From Euborellia annulipes (taxonomy: Eukaryota; Arthropoda; Insecta; Dermaptera; Anisolabididae), in NCBI GenBank assembly GCA_023213315.1, contig JAKCPI010028410.1:57857-121856 (forward strand): DNA of 64,000 bases, read 5' to 3'. The notes under the pieces were generated by a model that ran no database searches, was not told the origin of the DNA, and worked only from the letters and a program-made list of their open reading frames with translations. Within the stretch, counting starts at the first letter, position 1. Each line of letters opens with the position of its first letter. A program made the position numbers and the translations under genes. Below, in pieces: positions 39,846 to 50,087 of the stretch.

Positions 39846-40976
39846 CTTTCTCTCATAAGAAACTCTGGCTTAAATAATATGACTGAATAAATTTTATTCT
39901 TCTAATTCGAAACGACTTTTATTTGGTTCTTCACTCCATTTTTATAGTAATTCCGATCTTGGTTATTGACAGATGTTTAATCATTCAGTCAAAGCGAGAA
40001 ATTCAATCATTTTACTCAATCACATTGTTCTAAGTAGTGAAGTGGAGGCAAAGGGGGGACAAGAGTCCCAAGATTTATATTAAATTATTTCAATAGGTTG
40101 GCTAAAAAAATTAATAGATATGAATGCAAATGAACTGCGCTCAAGTCGAGCTTCGCCACGTCCCCCGCTGGCGTTTTCCTGTTTTAAAACTCAAGGGGTG
40201 ACAATATTTTTTTATCTTCTAGGATGATATCATTGTATTTGTTAATTTATAGAATTTTTATGAGACCTTGAGAAACCAAATGAGTTTAGAGAGTAATGAG
40301 GTTAATAATATGCGTCTGAAGCAATGGTGCAAATAAAAATGCTAATTGCGAAGCATTTGTATTTGTAAATTCATTCGAAATGTCGGAATTTGTATAAATT
40401 ATCAAATCAGTGTTTAATTTATTTTTCAAAAGATTATTCAGTTATTATTTAAATTAAAATGAAACCACTCCAAATCCTAAAAAAAAAATTAATTACATAT
40501 TCAAATAAATGCATATATAAACAATAATTTTTATTATTTGTCAACTAATTCTTTGAAAGAATATAGTTATTTAAAATAATATTATTGTCTATCCTATTAT
40601 AAACATTTCGAAATAGTATACAATTAATTATTCTCGAGTTTATTTCCGAAAAGATAACTATTGGAACGAATTCCAATGAGTGACGAGTTAAATTCAAATT
40701 TGTTTCACTGATTAATAAAGCTATTTAGCAGTGAAAACTCGGTTATGAAACTAATATACTATAATATTAATAGATTTTCTCATTTTCTGAAGCTTATTCA
40801 AAATAACTGTTTATTTAATTGTGATTGTATTATTTTAATCATGACAATTATTTAATCTAAGGATTAGAGAAGTCGATTAGTCGAGTGGATTAAGATAGTG
40901 CTTTACAAGGTCAAGGAGTTATTAAATATACAGAAACGTAAATAAACAATAAAATATTAGAGAAATTAAGTTCTAA

Positions 40977-41412
40977 GGACCGTTGCTTCACTTCTAATTA
41001 ACTAGCTATACCTCGGATAAGATAGTTGACTATGACTTTCGAGTCTTTTCACATCGAGTTAAGCTAAGCATTTGATTAAAAAAGGGTCAGATCGTAGTTA
41101 AGTTCGGTATAAGGCTTAGGTGAAATTAAGAACACAAGTCTTGTTTATTTATTTATTTTTGAAAATTTTTAAATTTTTGTTCAAAAAATAATTAGATTTA
41201 ATTAATTATTTTAATTTTTTAATAATTTTTAAAAATGTTGCCTTTAATAAGTTTTAACTTCACAAAACTTTCCTTATACCTCAGATAGCTAATTATATGT
41301 GAAAAACTCATTTTTTTTAACTCAAAGCTTAAGCGTGTTCTTGTTTACTATATCGATGATTTGCTATCGGTCGGATAAGTTTGCTAGTTGACTAAAAGTG
41401 ATGCAACGGTCC
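40977..41412. repeat. Inverted-repeat element (AGGACCGTTGC), copy 2
   Basis: The left AGGACCGTTGCTTCACTTCT mirrors the right AGTGATGCAACGGTCCT. Inner halves share GATAGTTGACTATGACTTTC and GCTAGTTGACTAAAAGTG. Confidence 0.7.
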
Positions 41413-41429
41413 TAATTTAGTTTCTGACA

Positions 41430-41908
41430 GTACATTTGAATTTGAAAAATTTGTTACCATGGCAACCATTTCTCCTATTTTTTCTATGAAGTACAAGAGT
41501 AAAGTGGTCTTCATAAGATTTCAATGGGCAAAATGAGAATATACATTTTAAAGAGTATCTAAAAAATAATTGATTTATGAATTTTAAACAAAATCGTTGG
41601 AGCGAATTTTGAGAAAATCGAAAAAAACTGAAAAAGTACATCATTAAAGTACTAGTAGTTTTTAACCGATTTTGTTTAAAAGCTTATTTTCACGCCCTAG
41701 GGGGATGCCTAAATTAAATATAAAATTTCAACCTCCTACCTCAATTCCTTCATGCTATAAATTGAACAAACAAAGACAGACAGACCATGTCGCGAAAACC
41801 ACCTTTTTGGATTCAGAAACGTGTATATACATCAAAATCTCGACATCGAATTTTTGACTTGAAACCAATAATATTAATATATATATACAAAGGTAAGAGA
41901 AAGTAATA
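41430..41908 (+). repeat. Double-hairpin element, copy 5 (5' hairpin missing)
   Basis: From CATTTGAATTTGAAAAATTT through CCTATTTTTTCTATGAAGTAC, the AGTACTAGTAGTTTTTAACC block, GACCATGTCGCGAAAACCAC and CAAAATCTCGACATCGAATT to the AGAGAAAGTAA end. Frames at 41417-41857 are artefacts of it. Confidence 0.65.
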
Positions 41909-44516
41909 ACAGGACATGAAAATACAATTTTGTATAAATAGTTATGTATTAATTAGAATTGATGGATGACGAATGTTTACTCTGTTGTTTGCAAGAGGAC
42001 GAGCAAGGTAATTAATAATATTCAAATTCGGAAATTTTACTAGTACGAATTTGCAAAATTTTATTAAAATACCTCGCTCGTCCACCTGCAAACAAAAGAC
42101 CTTCGTATTAAATAAAAATACAAAATTAATTATAAATTAAATTAAAAACACGAGGTATTATTTATTTATTAACATAAACATTTTACAAGTATTCCCGTGT
42201 GTCATCTTTAGTATAATAATAGTTATTTGTATTTAATAATTTTTCTAATAAACAATAGTTGAAACATATAAGCTTGTGTATTAAATTAATTTACCCGATT
42301 AAATTATAATGTTTCAATTCAACTAGAGTCAAAGATTAGCATTTTAAATTTAATAAATGATATTTAAATAAGCAGTTTAATTAACAAATCTTGCGTGTGG
42401 TGAGTTTTTTGATCGAGCCATAAGCGCGCCACGTTATAATTATCCAAAGAGAGCAATGACATTCAAACTTGATCACAATATCTATTCTGAGTATTTAAAA
42501 TTGATAATTATTATATAATGATGATTTTGAATATATTTTTTTTTTTTTAATTAAAAAAAAAAAATACAATTAACTTGAGATTTTGTGAGAATATGTCAGA
42601 AGATCAATCAACAGTAATGTCATAGAACAAAATATTTCAGATAAATAGATAAACAAAATATAATCCTTCTTCAAATAAACGAAATAGAAAAAAAAATTAG
42701 GAAAGAATTTAAAGTAGTAAATTCAAAGGGGCACTGTGGATTTTCTGGACATTAAGCATTTTAATAGAGGTTATTTCTCCATATTTAAGAAAAACAAGTG
42801 CCTGCTTGAGGATTTGTTTGCATTCATGGAATACACAAATGAAAAGAATACATAAATATTTTCCTATGGGAGAAATCGTAACTTTAAGAATTAATAATTC
42901 AAAAATTGGAAGTGCTAGGGACCAAAACGTATTTTTCCCTGAACCAGTTTTTTATGCTGAATACGTATATGCGTAATTATTATTTTCCTACGACCTTTAG
43001 TTCAGGCCTTACTTTTTATGCGTACAGACAGATAGACAGACACCGTAGTCTCTGCATAAGCTCTCTCCCCCTTAGTACTACAGTACAGTGAGAGTAAGAA
43101 AATTTGAGTGCATAATATACTAACAAGCTGTGAGTTCTTGAGTGTTAAAAAAATTTTAAATTTAATAATTTTCTAAAAAATTTCGTAAACAAAAATCTAT
43201 TTTAATTATTTTTTCTTAATTTTTGGAATAAATAAAAATAATTTTTTTGTTTTTGAAATTTTTAAAGAAATTTATTTCTATGTGCGAAATCGTGCATCAA
43301 TTGATTTGATAAGCTAGGGTGGAAAATAAATAAATAAAATGAATTTACTTGCCCGAGGTGATGGCAATACTGATGACAATCGGCAAATGACTCAGGACTC
43401 AACACCAGGATAAAATGCAATGACGAAATGAGAATGATACCGGAATGATGTTGATGACGGCCAGGAAGCTAATGGATACAGTTCAATGCACCAAATCCTT
43501 TTTAGTTTATACATTCATATTTTCACATTTGAAAAAAAAAATTCCGACCTTTTGTTTTTATTTTTTATTTATTTTTTTTTTTTTTTTGTTTTTGAACGAA
43601 TATTTGAGGCGAAGAATTTGCAGGATGTAACAAATATTACTATTAAACAATGAGACATAATTTGTTTTTAAATATTATGATTTTTACTTTCTCTTACTCC
43701 ATATATGAAATATATAGAGAAAGTATTGCGATCATGTCAAAAATTCGATGTCGAGATTTTGAGGTCCCCTGAGTCCAAAAAATTGGTCTGTCTGTGTGTA
43801 TGTGTATGTGTGTAACGATTTTTAGCATGAAGGAATTAAACTACCGGAATGAAATTTTATATTTAAGTTAGGTACCCTCTCGGACACTCAAAAAACACTT
43901 TTGAACAAAATCGGCCAAAAAGTACTAGTACTTTACTGAAGTACTTTTTTAGTTTTTTTCGATTTTCTCAAAATTCGCTCCACCAAAATTGTTTAAAATT
44001 GAAAAATCAATTATATTTTACGTGCTCTTTAAAATGTATATTCTCATTTTTCCCTAAAAGTGCTTTGAAGTGCACTTTACTCTTGTACTTCCTAGGGAAG
44101 ATAGGAGAAACGGTAACAGAATATAAGAACCTTTTTAGATTAAAATTCATATAAATTAACTAGATGCTCTTTAAAAAGCATATATCAGTAAAATTCTTCG
44201 TGAAAATTGTTTGAAGTACACTTTACTGATGTATTTCAGATTTTTCAAATTCATTTTCCGGCTCTTTCTTCCATAGAGCAAATGTTAAATCCCCATAAGG
44301 GGATTTGCATGTTAATTTCGATTCAAAAGGGGGTCTCCTTGGGAACTTTTTACATATTAAAAAAAAATTTTCGATTTCTTATGAAATTTTGTATTTATTT
44401 AAGATTCTCTATTATGTATAAAATATCCAAAAATGAGATTGAAATTTTTAAAAATAAAAAATAGTGAATAATAAAACAACAGAGTGTAGAAAATATCTTT
44501 AATTTATTCTTTTGGC

Positions 44517-44545
44517 GATCGATTTCGTCCAAAGGACATCTTCAG
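44517..44545 (-). ncRNA. Hammerhead-like motif, left arm of 44.6-kb palindrome
   Basis: Minus strand: CTGAAGA, T, stem II GTCC-TTT-GGAC, GAAA, TCGATC. Stem I TGGC before the core pairs with GCCA after ATC. Stem III can form AT/AT with a CG step. Identical to the right-arm motif. Confidence 0.6.
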
Positions 44546-44663
44546 GCCAGCGTTATTAAAATATAAAATAGTATATAAATGGTTTTTATGATTTTTAATA
44601 GAAAAATTAATTAAAAATCATGAAAACCATTTATATACTATTTTATATTTTAATAACGCTGGC

Positions 44664-44692
44664 CTGAAGATGTCCTTTGGACGAAATCGATC
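44664..44692 (+). ncRNA. Hammerhead-like motif, right arm of 44.6-kb palindrome
   Basis: CTGAAGA, T, GTCC-TTT-GGAC, GAAA, TCGATC, with stem I TGGC/GCCA. The stem II strands are the same GTCC/GGAC as in textbook hammerheads, but one extra T lies between CTGAAGA and stem II. Confidence 0.6.
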
Positions 44693-45147
44693 GCCAAAAG
44701 AATAAATTAAAGATATTTTCTACACTCTGTTGTTTTATTTATTCACTATTCATCACTTAACACAACAGACAAATGGAGTAATACATCAAACACTTTAAAA
44801 AAATACTATTTATTTCAAGCGGTCAACATTTAAAATGCAAGTTTGGAATTAAGGAAACTAATTATAAAATAAAAATCTGGAGGGACAGGAACAGAATACA
44901 ACTTTCAATTACCGAAGGTTGTCTGTTGTGCGATCAATCACACCAGATTTTTTCCCAATGTTTAACATTAAAATTGATAGATAAGTTCACTTTAAAAACC
45001 AGGAACGTTTTTGCTGGGCAAAAAATTATTTATCTTTTGTACTCCTCCCCTCCCACCCCCTCCACACACTCATCAATCAAAATGTTTAATACTATATATT
45101 TTAAAAATATTTAATAAATCGGTGAAAACTAAATATATGTTGACACA

Positions 45148-45218
45148 AAAAATCTGGTGTGACAGGCTCCTTCAGTAATTGAATTATGTGGGCTGTTCAT
45201 TCACACCATATTTTTTTA
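45148..45218. repeat. Solo 5' hairpin of the double-hairpin family
   Basis: AAAAAATCTGGTGTGACAGG...TTCACACCATATTTTTTT; the arms pair imperfectly and no body follows. Confidence 0.5.
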
Positions 45219-45704
45219 TTTTAATTAAAAATGATTTTGTAAAAAAAAAAAATTTAAGAAAAGTAGAATTTTGTTTTTTGACTAAAAAATAGTCATAGAT
45301 ATTATATCATTGTTTTCAAAAAAAAAAATATATATATATAAACAAAAAAATTATTATCATTTTTATATAATTTTTTATGCTGTTTGCTTTTGTTATCTAA
45401 TCTTGAAGTTCAAAAAAAAAATCTTTTGCCATTAACCTCCCGTTAAAAAACATTAAATAATATTAAAGACGAACAGCCAGAATGTGAACAAGCTATTTAA
45501 AAATAAAATAAAATTTGTTTAACAATATTGAGCGAGTTGATTTTGTGCTCGAGGGTGCATAATTGTCTACTTTAACTTAAATGGCCACATTACTAAATAT
45601 TAAATCTTATTTATACATGTTCGAATTCTTTGATATTTTTTTTTTATTTTTATTCCGTTTTAGAGTCTTTTTAGAATTATGTCTGTGTGTACAGTGAGGG
45701 ATAA

Positions 45705-45830
45705 TATCAAGTCCCACCGATGTGTTTTCTATGTGTGATTATTAATTGTTTTTTTTTTTTTAATGGAAACTTTCATGGTTCAAACCTAGAAAATTTCCAA
45801 TAAAGTTTTTCATTTTCTTTCCGGTCAGAT
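45705..45830. repeat. Half copy of the ATTAAGTCCCA palindromic MITE
   Basis: It contains CAAGTCCCACCGATGTG, TGTGTGATTATTAATTG, and TTTCATGGTTCAAACCTAGA, corresponding to one arm and the loop of the element at 3151-3321. Confidence 0.6.
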
Positions 45831-46066
45831 CCAGTTTCTAATAAAATTGTCGGCCGATTTGCACATTTTTAGGCGTTTAGATGCAAGAGCGGATCCAGAG
45901 GAGTTTCTCGGTGGGGGGGAGGGGATAATCTGGTGTGACTGGTAGTACAGCGCACAATTTTTTCTTTCTTTCGTATTGTAGTTGTGGCTGTTGAGTTGAA
46001 TCAAGGAAAGATTGCAGGAGCAGAGACTAGCAGTCAAATTTTTTTCTTTAAATATTTTATTGGGCC

Positions 46067-46099
46067 GACGTTTCGGTCTCGATAGAGGCCATCTTCAAG
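46067..46099 (-). ncRNA. Hammerhead-like motif, left arm of 46-kb palindrome
   Basis: Minus strand: TTGAAGA (first base changed relative to CTGAAGA), T, stem II GGCCTC/GAGACC, GAAA, CGTC. Stem I TATTGGTCC pairs with GGCCCAATA except one position. Confidence 0.55.
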
Positions 46100-46172
46100 G
46101 ACCAATACGTGTCAAGGAAATATATATAATTTGCATTAGCTATGTGTATATTTCCTTGACACTTATTGGGCC

Positions 46173-46204
46173 CTGAAGATGGCCTCTATCGAGACCGAAA
46201 CGTC
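46173..46204 (+). ncRNA. Hammerhead-like motif, right arm of 46-kb palindrome
   Basis: CTGAAGA, T, stem II GGCCTC-TATC-GAGACC (one C-A mismatch), GAAA, CGTC. Stem I TTATTGGGC upstream is exactly complementary to GCCCAATAA immediately after CGTC. This is one of the best-supported examples. Confidence 0.65.
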
Positions 46205-46422
46205 GCCCAATAAAATATTTAAAGATAAAAATTTGGCTGCCAGTCTCTGCTCCTGCAATCTTTCCTTGATTCTTTCTTTCGGTAATTTAAAGGTGCATTC
46301 TGTACTTGTTTACCAATTTTATATTAAATTTAATTGTCAAAAAAATATTTTTTTTAAACTCGGGTGGGGGGGGGTTATTACTCCTTTTATCCTCCTCCCT
46401 TGAATCCACCCTTGTTTAGATG

Positions 46423-48009
46423 AAAGATATATAAAAATAAAGGCATTATTTTTAAGCTATCAAAAAGATATATTTAATAAAAAGTAAAGGTTTTAAAGGT
46501 TTGGCAAATCCTTTCAAAAAGATCGTGAAAAATCAGGGATTGCTAATCCTTCGAAAAGGATCATAATTCGAGAGAGCAAAAATTATTTTGATTCAAATCC
46601 TTAAATCCACTCTCCTTTCAAATTTGATTGCGTTTCAGATTCAAGATTCTCCCCCAAAAAAAAGGATTTCGATTCAGATTCGAAAATCCTGGATCATAAG
46701 GATAAGGATTCCGATCCTGTACATCCCTGATTATTGGATGAGTTGCCCTTGCATCACAGATATGATTTTTAGCACTGTCTGATTTTTATTTTTTTTCTAA
46801 TTAAATTTATTTATTATTTCAAAGTTTTTTTTTTTTTTTTGCATATTTGACGACATATACAATGATTATTTGAAAGATAGACGATATTTTTCTTTAATTA
46901 AATAAAACTAGTTTGTGTGATTTTCGATATTTTTTTTTATATTTCATTCTTTGATAATTAAAATACTGTTGGCAATTAAATATTTGAAATTCAATTGTCA
47001 AATATTTATTTAAAAAACTTTTTCAATAACAGACTAGACTAATAACTTATTTTTTTAGGAAAAAAAAATGTAGAAATAATAAAACCCGTGACTTGTTCTA
47101 AAATTTTTTTCTCTCCTTTCATTTAGTTATCCACGGTATAATTTTGTTAGCTCATTCAATTTGACTAAGATATATATTAATAGATTAAGCGTTGATAATT
47201 ATTCTCGGGTCACGACCTTTGCTATGACCTATGTTTAAAAAATTAATAATGTAATATGTATTATAGTAATTAGCTAAAGATAAATTATATAATCAATACA
47301 AATATGAGAAATTGTTAAATAATCATCAGTATAAGTTTATTTGATATTGACAAATGTATAAAATATTGTTCTTTTTTTATCTATCTGCTTTATTCTAGAA
47401 AGAATAAGGCTTGATAGAATAAACAAAGATTAACTTATTTATTTATGTGTAATAGGCCAAAAATTGGTAAAGAGGTGGAAATTATTTTCTAAATAATTGA
47501 GAGGATTTGATTTGTTTAGAAATTTTTTTCAAACTAAAATTAAAGCAGGAAAAAGAGGTTTAAAAAATGCAAGTAAATCGAACAAGGAAAAAATACGTTT
47601 GTGGTGAGAAGAGCACAGATGCTCGATGTTGTCGCTGTTAAATTATACACTTTTGGATTAGGACTCGGAGGACGACCGAAAAGTGAGGACGTTAATTTAA
47701 ATAAAATAAAATTAGCTGCTGCAAAAGTCTTGTTATTTCTTTTATCTCTATCACCATTAAAAGAGATGATTAAAATGAAAAGGAAGAGAAAAAAGGCAGA
47801 CATAAAGGACTGGAAGACTTGGCTTGGGTAATTCGTATTCGCCTTCAACGTACTCACAAGAAAGAATGTAAATCCCATTGGAATTTTGAAAACAAATTTT
47901 ATTTGCTTAGAGTACCTTCTAGGGATTACAGAAAAATTATTTTTGTCCCAAAATTTTTATAACTTTATCAGTTAATAATTGTTGAAGTTACGATTTCTCT
48001 ATCACGAAT
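46423..48009. other. Gene-free AT-rich DNA
   Basis: It contains a degenerate AATCCTT/AAGGATT-rich block (about 46490-46740). Otherwise it is AT-rich, with one frame at 47601-47831 listed separately. No splice-consistent exon set was seen. Confidence 0.5.
47601..47831 (+). other. Short frame with an FGLamide-like motif (unsupported)
   Basis: This 76-codon frame contains LYTFGLGLGGR, which begins like an allatostatin-A peptide (YxFGL-Gly), but the amidation signal is followed by Leu rather than a dibasic site. The rest (a hydrophobic KVLLFLLSLS, then a Lys/Arg-rich end) does not look like a neuropeptide precursor. A longer frame is open on the opposite strand (47540-47878). Probably chance. 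Confidence 0.12.
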
Positions 48010-48116
48010 GTGTTTATTAAAGCTTTTGGGGTTTGAAATATTATTATTAGGAGAATTTTTAATTATAGACCACATTTTTGTATTAAATATTTATTAAAAA
48101 TATATAAATACTGTAC

Positions 48117-48152
48117 AACGTTTCAACTGCTTATTCTGCAGTCGTTATCAAG
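48117..48152 (-). ncRNA. Diverged hammerhead-like motif, left arm of 48-kb palindrome
   Basis: Minus strand: CTTGATAAC, then stem II GACTGC/GCAGTT, GAAAC, GTT. The core TTGATAA departs from CUGANGA, so self-cleavage is doubtful, though the layout is the same. Confidence 0.35.
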
Positions 48153-48451
48153 TACTGTGCACTTGCTCCGACTCAAGTGAACTAACTGTCATGTCCGTTG
48201 CTTGCCTTTTTATATACAGCGACGTCAGCGCCATCTGTAGGCATTTCTGTGAAGTTAGATTCAAAGTTTTCCCGCCATTTTTACTCATTTACCTTTCTTG
48301 ACTGACTTCATGGAAATGAGTAAAAATGGCGGGAAAACTTTGAATCTAACTTCACAGAAATGCCTACAGAAGGCGCTGACGTCGCTGTATATAAAAAGGC
48401 AAGCAACGGACATGACAGTTAGTTCACTTGAGTCGGAGCACGTGCACAGTA

Positions 48452-48487
48452 CTTGATAACGGCTGCAGAATAAGCAGTTGAAACGTT
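48452..48487 (+). ncRNA. Diverged hammerhead-like motif, right arm of 48-kb palindrome
   Basis: CTTGATAAC, GGCTGC-AGAATAA-GCAGTT stem II, GAAAC, GTT. It mirrors 48117-48152 with one change in stem II that keeps pairing (A-T to G-T). Confidence 0.35.
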
Positions 48488-48716
48488 CTACAGTATTTAT
48501 ATATTTTTAATAAATATTTAATACAAAAATGTGGTCTATAATTAAAAGTTCTCCTAATAATTACGATTTCTCCATTAGAAAATGTATGAAGATAGAAATG
48601 AAGAAATTTATGTATTCATTGCAATATTAGCGAATGTTAATGAAAAATCTTTTATTTATGTTTAATAATTTAAAATAAAAACATTATATTCTCTTTTACT
48701 AATAATATTTTTAATA

Positions 48717-48850
48717 CAGTGGAATCTCGCTTAATGAGCATAATTCGTTCCAGAATAAAACTCATAAAGCGAAACACTCGTTATGCAAAACAATTTTTCT
48801 CAGATAAATTAATGTAAAATACGACAAGTGTTTGTTGTATTTTTTTATTG
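48717..48850. repeat. Fragment with pogo/mariner-like terminus
   Basis: It starts TACAGTGGAATCTCGCTTAATG then AGCATAATTCGTTCC, with the partially inverted AACACTCGTTATGC. The CAGTNGAATCTCGCTTA end style resembles pogo/Tigger TIRs. The other end was not found. Confidence 0.4.
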
Positions 48851-49080
48851 TTTTTTTTTTTTTCATTTATCTTTTTCTCGGTTACTCGGAGCAAATAATA
48901 TAAATTTATATTCTAACAAATATAATTATAATAAACAACTACCTGTTCAATAAATGTAAATTATGTTATTTTGAGTAGAAATTTTATGTTTATATTTGAT
49001 CGTTTGCAAGCGAATGAATAAAAAAATTATTTTTATGGATAAATAAATAGAAATGGGCGTGAAGGAAGAATATTTCTAAA

Positions 49081-49840
49081 AAAAATCTGGTGTGACTGGC
49101 GCACAGCACACAACTTTCTCTTACCCTTCGGAAAGAGAAAGTTGTGCACGGTCACACCAGATTTTTTGTGTCGAGATATATTTAGTTGCTCTTAGCGCTT
49201 TAGTTCCAAACTTGATCACGCGATGATTCATAGATGGCGCTGAGCTACGAATGCTTCCACATCAGTAAAGTGTACTTCAAACGATTTCCACGAAAAATTT
49301 CACTGATATACTTTTTAAAGAGCATCAAAAAATAGTTATGAATTTTAAACAAAATTGATGCAGCGAATTTTGAGAAAATCTCAAAAAACTGAAAAAGTAC
49401 ATCAGTAAAGTGTACTTCAAACGATTTCAATGAAAAATTTCACTGATATACTTTTTAAAGAGCATCTAAAAAATAGTTTATTTATGAATTTTAAACAAAA
49501 TCGTTGCAGCGAATTTTGAGAAAATCGAAAAAAACTGAAAAAGTGCATCAGTAAAGTACTAGTATTTTTTGGCCGATTTTGTTCAAAAGCTTATTTTCAC
49601 CCCTTGGGAGGGTGTCTAACCTAAATATAAAACCTCGTAGCTCTTTTAGTTCCTGAGATATTTTGTTCACAGACACACAGACAGACACACACACTGACAG
49701 ACCATGTCGCGAAAACCACTTTTTTGAATTCAGGGGACCTTAAAACGAGAAGATCCATCAAAATCTCGACATTGAATTTTTGATATGAATCGAATACTTT
49801 CTCTCTATATATTTCATATATAGAGTAAGAAAAAGTAAAA
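49081..49840 (+). repeat. Double-hairpin element, copy 7 (most complete)
   Basis: 5' hairpin: AAAATCTGGTGTGACTGG, CACAACTTTCTCTTACCC, mirrored to CACACCAGATTTTTTGTG by 49170. Then GGCGCTGAGCTACGAATGC, two tandem units, AGTACTAGTATTTTTTGGCC, GACCATGTCGCGAAAACCAC, CCATCAAAATCTCGACATTG and the 3' hairpin TACTTTCTCTCTATATATTT...GTAAGAAAAAGTA. About 760 bases, no coding frame. Confidence 0.75.
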
Positions 49841-50087
49841 AATAGTCAAATTAGAGACAGCTTTAATGAAGGCTAAGGTAGAAAGAAAAAAAAAAACAGA
49901 TCCCTTTGAGGATTTGAGAGCATTGAAGTACGAGACATCGAAGAATTCACTAAATACATTTCTCATATTACTTTGGACGACTTATTTAACATGTTATTCA
50001 ATAGATGTTTAAATTGTAAAGTTTAAATTGTAGAGATGGAAATTGAAGGGATAGGAGAGAAGAAAGGCTCTGGGTGCAAGGGCGGAT

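Larger units (their letters stand above)
38750..43675. other. Gene-free AT-rich DNA with repeat copies
   Basis: No exon was recognised. It contains repeats listed separately at 39610-39845, 40977-41412 and 41430-41908. The frame at 38886-39092 encodes 68 residues without a recognisable domain or nearby supporting exons. Confidence 0.5.
44460..44750. mobile_element. Near-perfect 290-bp palindrome with paired hammerhead-like motifs
   Basis: The arms of about 140 bases are almost exact reverse complements: TAGTGAATAATAAAACAACAG at the left, CTGTTGTTTTATTTATTCACTA at the right, through GGCGATCGATTTCGTCC and its mirror to ACCATTTATATACTATTTT. Each arm holds a hammerhead-like core (44517-44545 minus, 44664-44692 plus). 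High arm identity suggests a recent origin or gene conversion. Confidence 0.85.
43680..44955 (-). repeat. Double-hairpin element, copy 6, split by a palindrome
   Basis: In reverse orientation: the 3' hairpin TACTTTCTCTTACTCCATAT at 43684, GATGTCGAGATTTTGAGGTC, AGTACTAGTACTTTACTG, and a diverged 5' hairpin at about 44874-44950 (AATCTGGAGGGACAGG ... ATCACACCAGATTTT). The palindromic hammerhead element 44460-44750 sits inside. Confidence 0.6.
45998..46273. mobile_element. Fold-back Penelope-type element with paired hammerhead-like motifs
   Basis: The left GAATCAAGGAAAGATTGCAG mirrors the right CTGCAATCTTTCCTTGATTC, through AAATATTTTATTGGGC on both sides. Each arm holds a hammerhead-like core (46067-46099 minus, 46173-46204 plus). 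Direct repeats of about 11 bases (TCTTTCTTTCG) flank it, indicating insertion. Confidence 0.85.
45884..46414. mobile_element. hAT-like MITE with 8-bp duplication, containing a palindromic insert
   Basis: The left end CAAGAGCGGATCCAGAGG and the right end TTGAATCCACCCTTG are flanked by TTTAGATG on both sides (45876-45883 and 46415-46422). The fold-back element 45998-46273 sits inside, itself flanked by TTCTTTCTTTCG-like direct repeats. Confidence 0.85.
48010..48561. mobile_element. Long palindrome (about 250-bp arms) with hammerhead-like ends and TATA-like motifs
   Basis: From ATTATTAGGAGAA (48042) to TTCTCCTAATAAT (48561) the two halves are near-perfect reverse complements. They include GCGACGTCAGCGCC, a TATATAAAAAGGC motif in each arm (facing outward from the centre) and AATGGCGGGAAAACTTTG. 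Hammerhead-like motifs lie at 48117-48152 (minus) and 48452-48487 (plus). A deleted copy at 54150-54366 shares the left flank GTGTTTATTAAAGCTTTTG, which therefore belongs to the element. Confidence 0.85.

Noticed and set aside
43445..43630. 61-codon plus frame with a hydrophobic Phe-rich end
   Set aside because: The hydrophobic part is a translated poly-T tract.
47540..47878. 112-codon minus frame with hydrophobic segments
   Set aside because: Opposite to another open frame, AT-biased, no splice partners; probably chance.
48717..48850. Complete pogo-like element
   Set aside because: Only one terminus could be recognised, so it is listed as a fragment.
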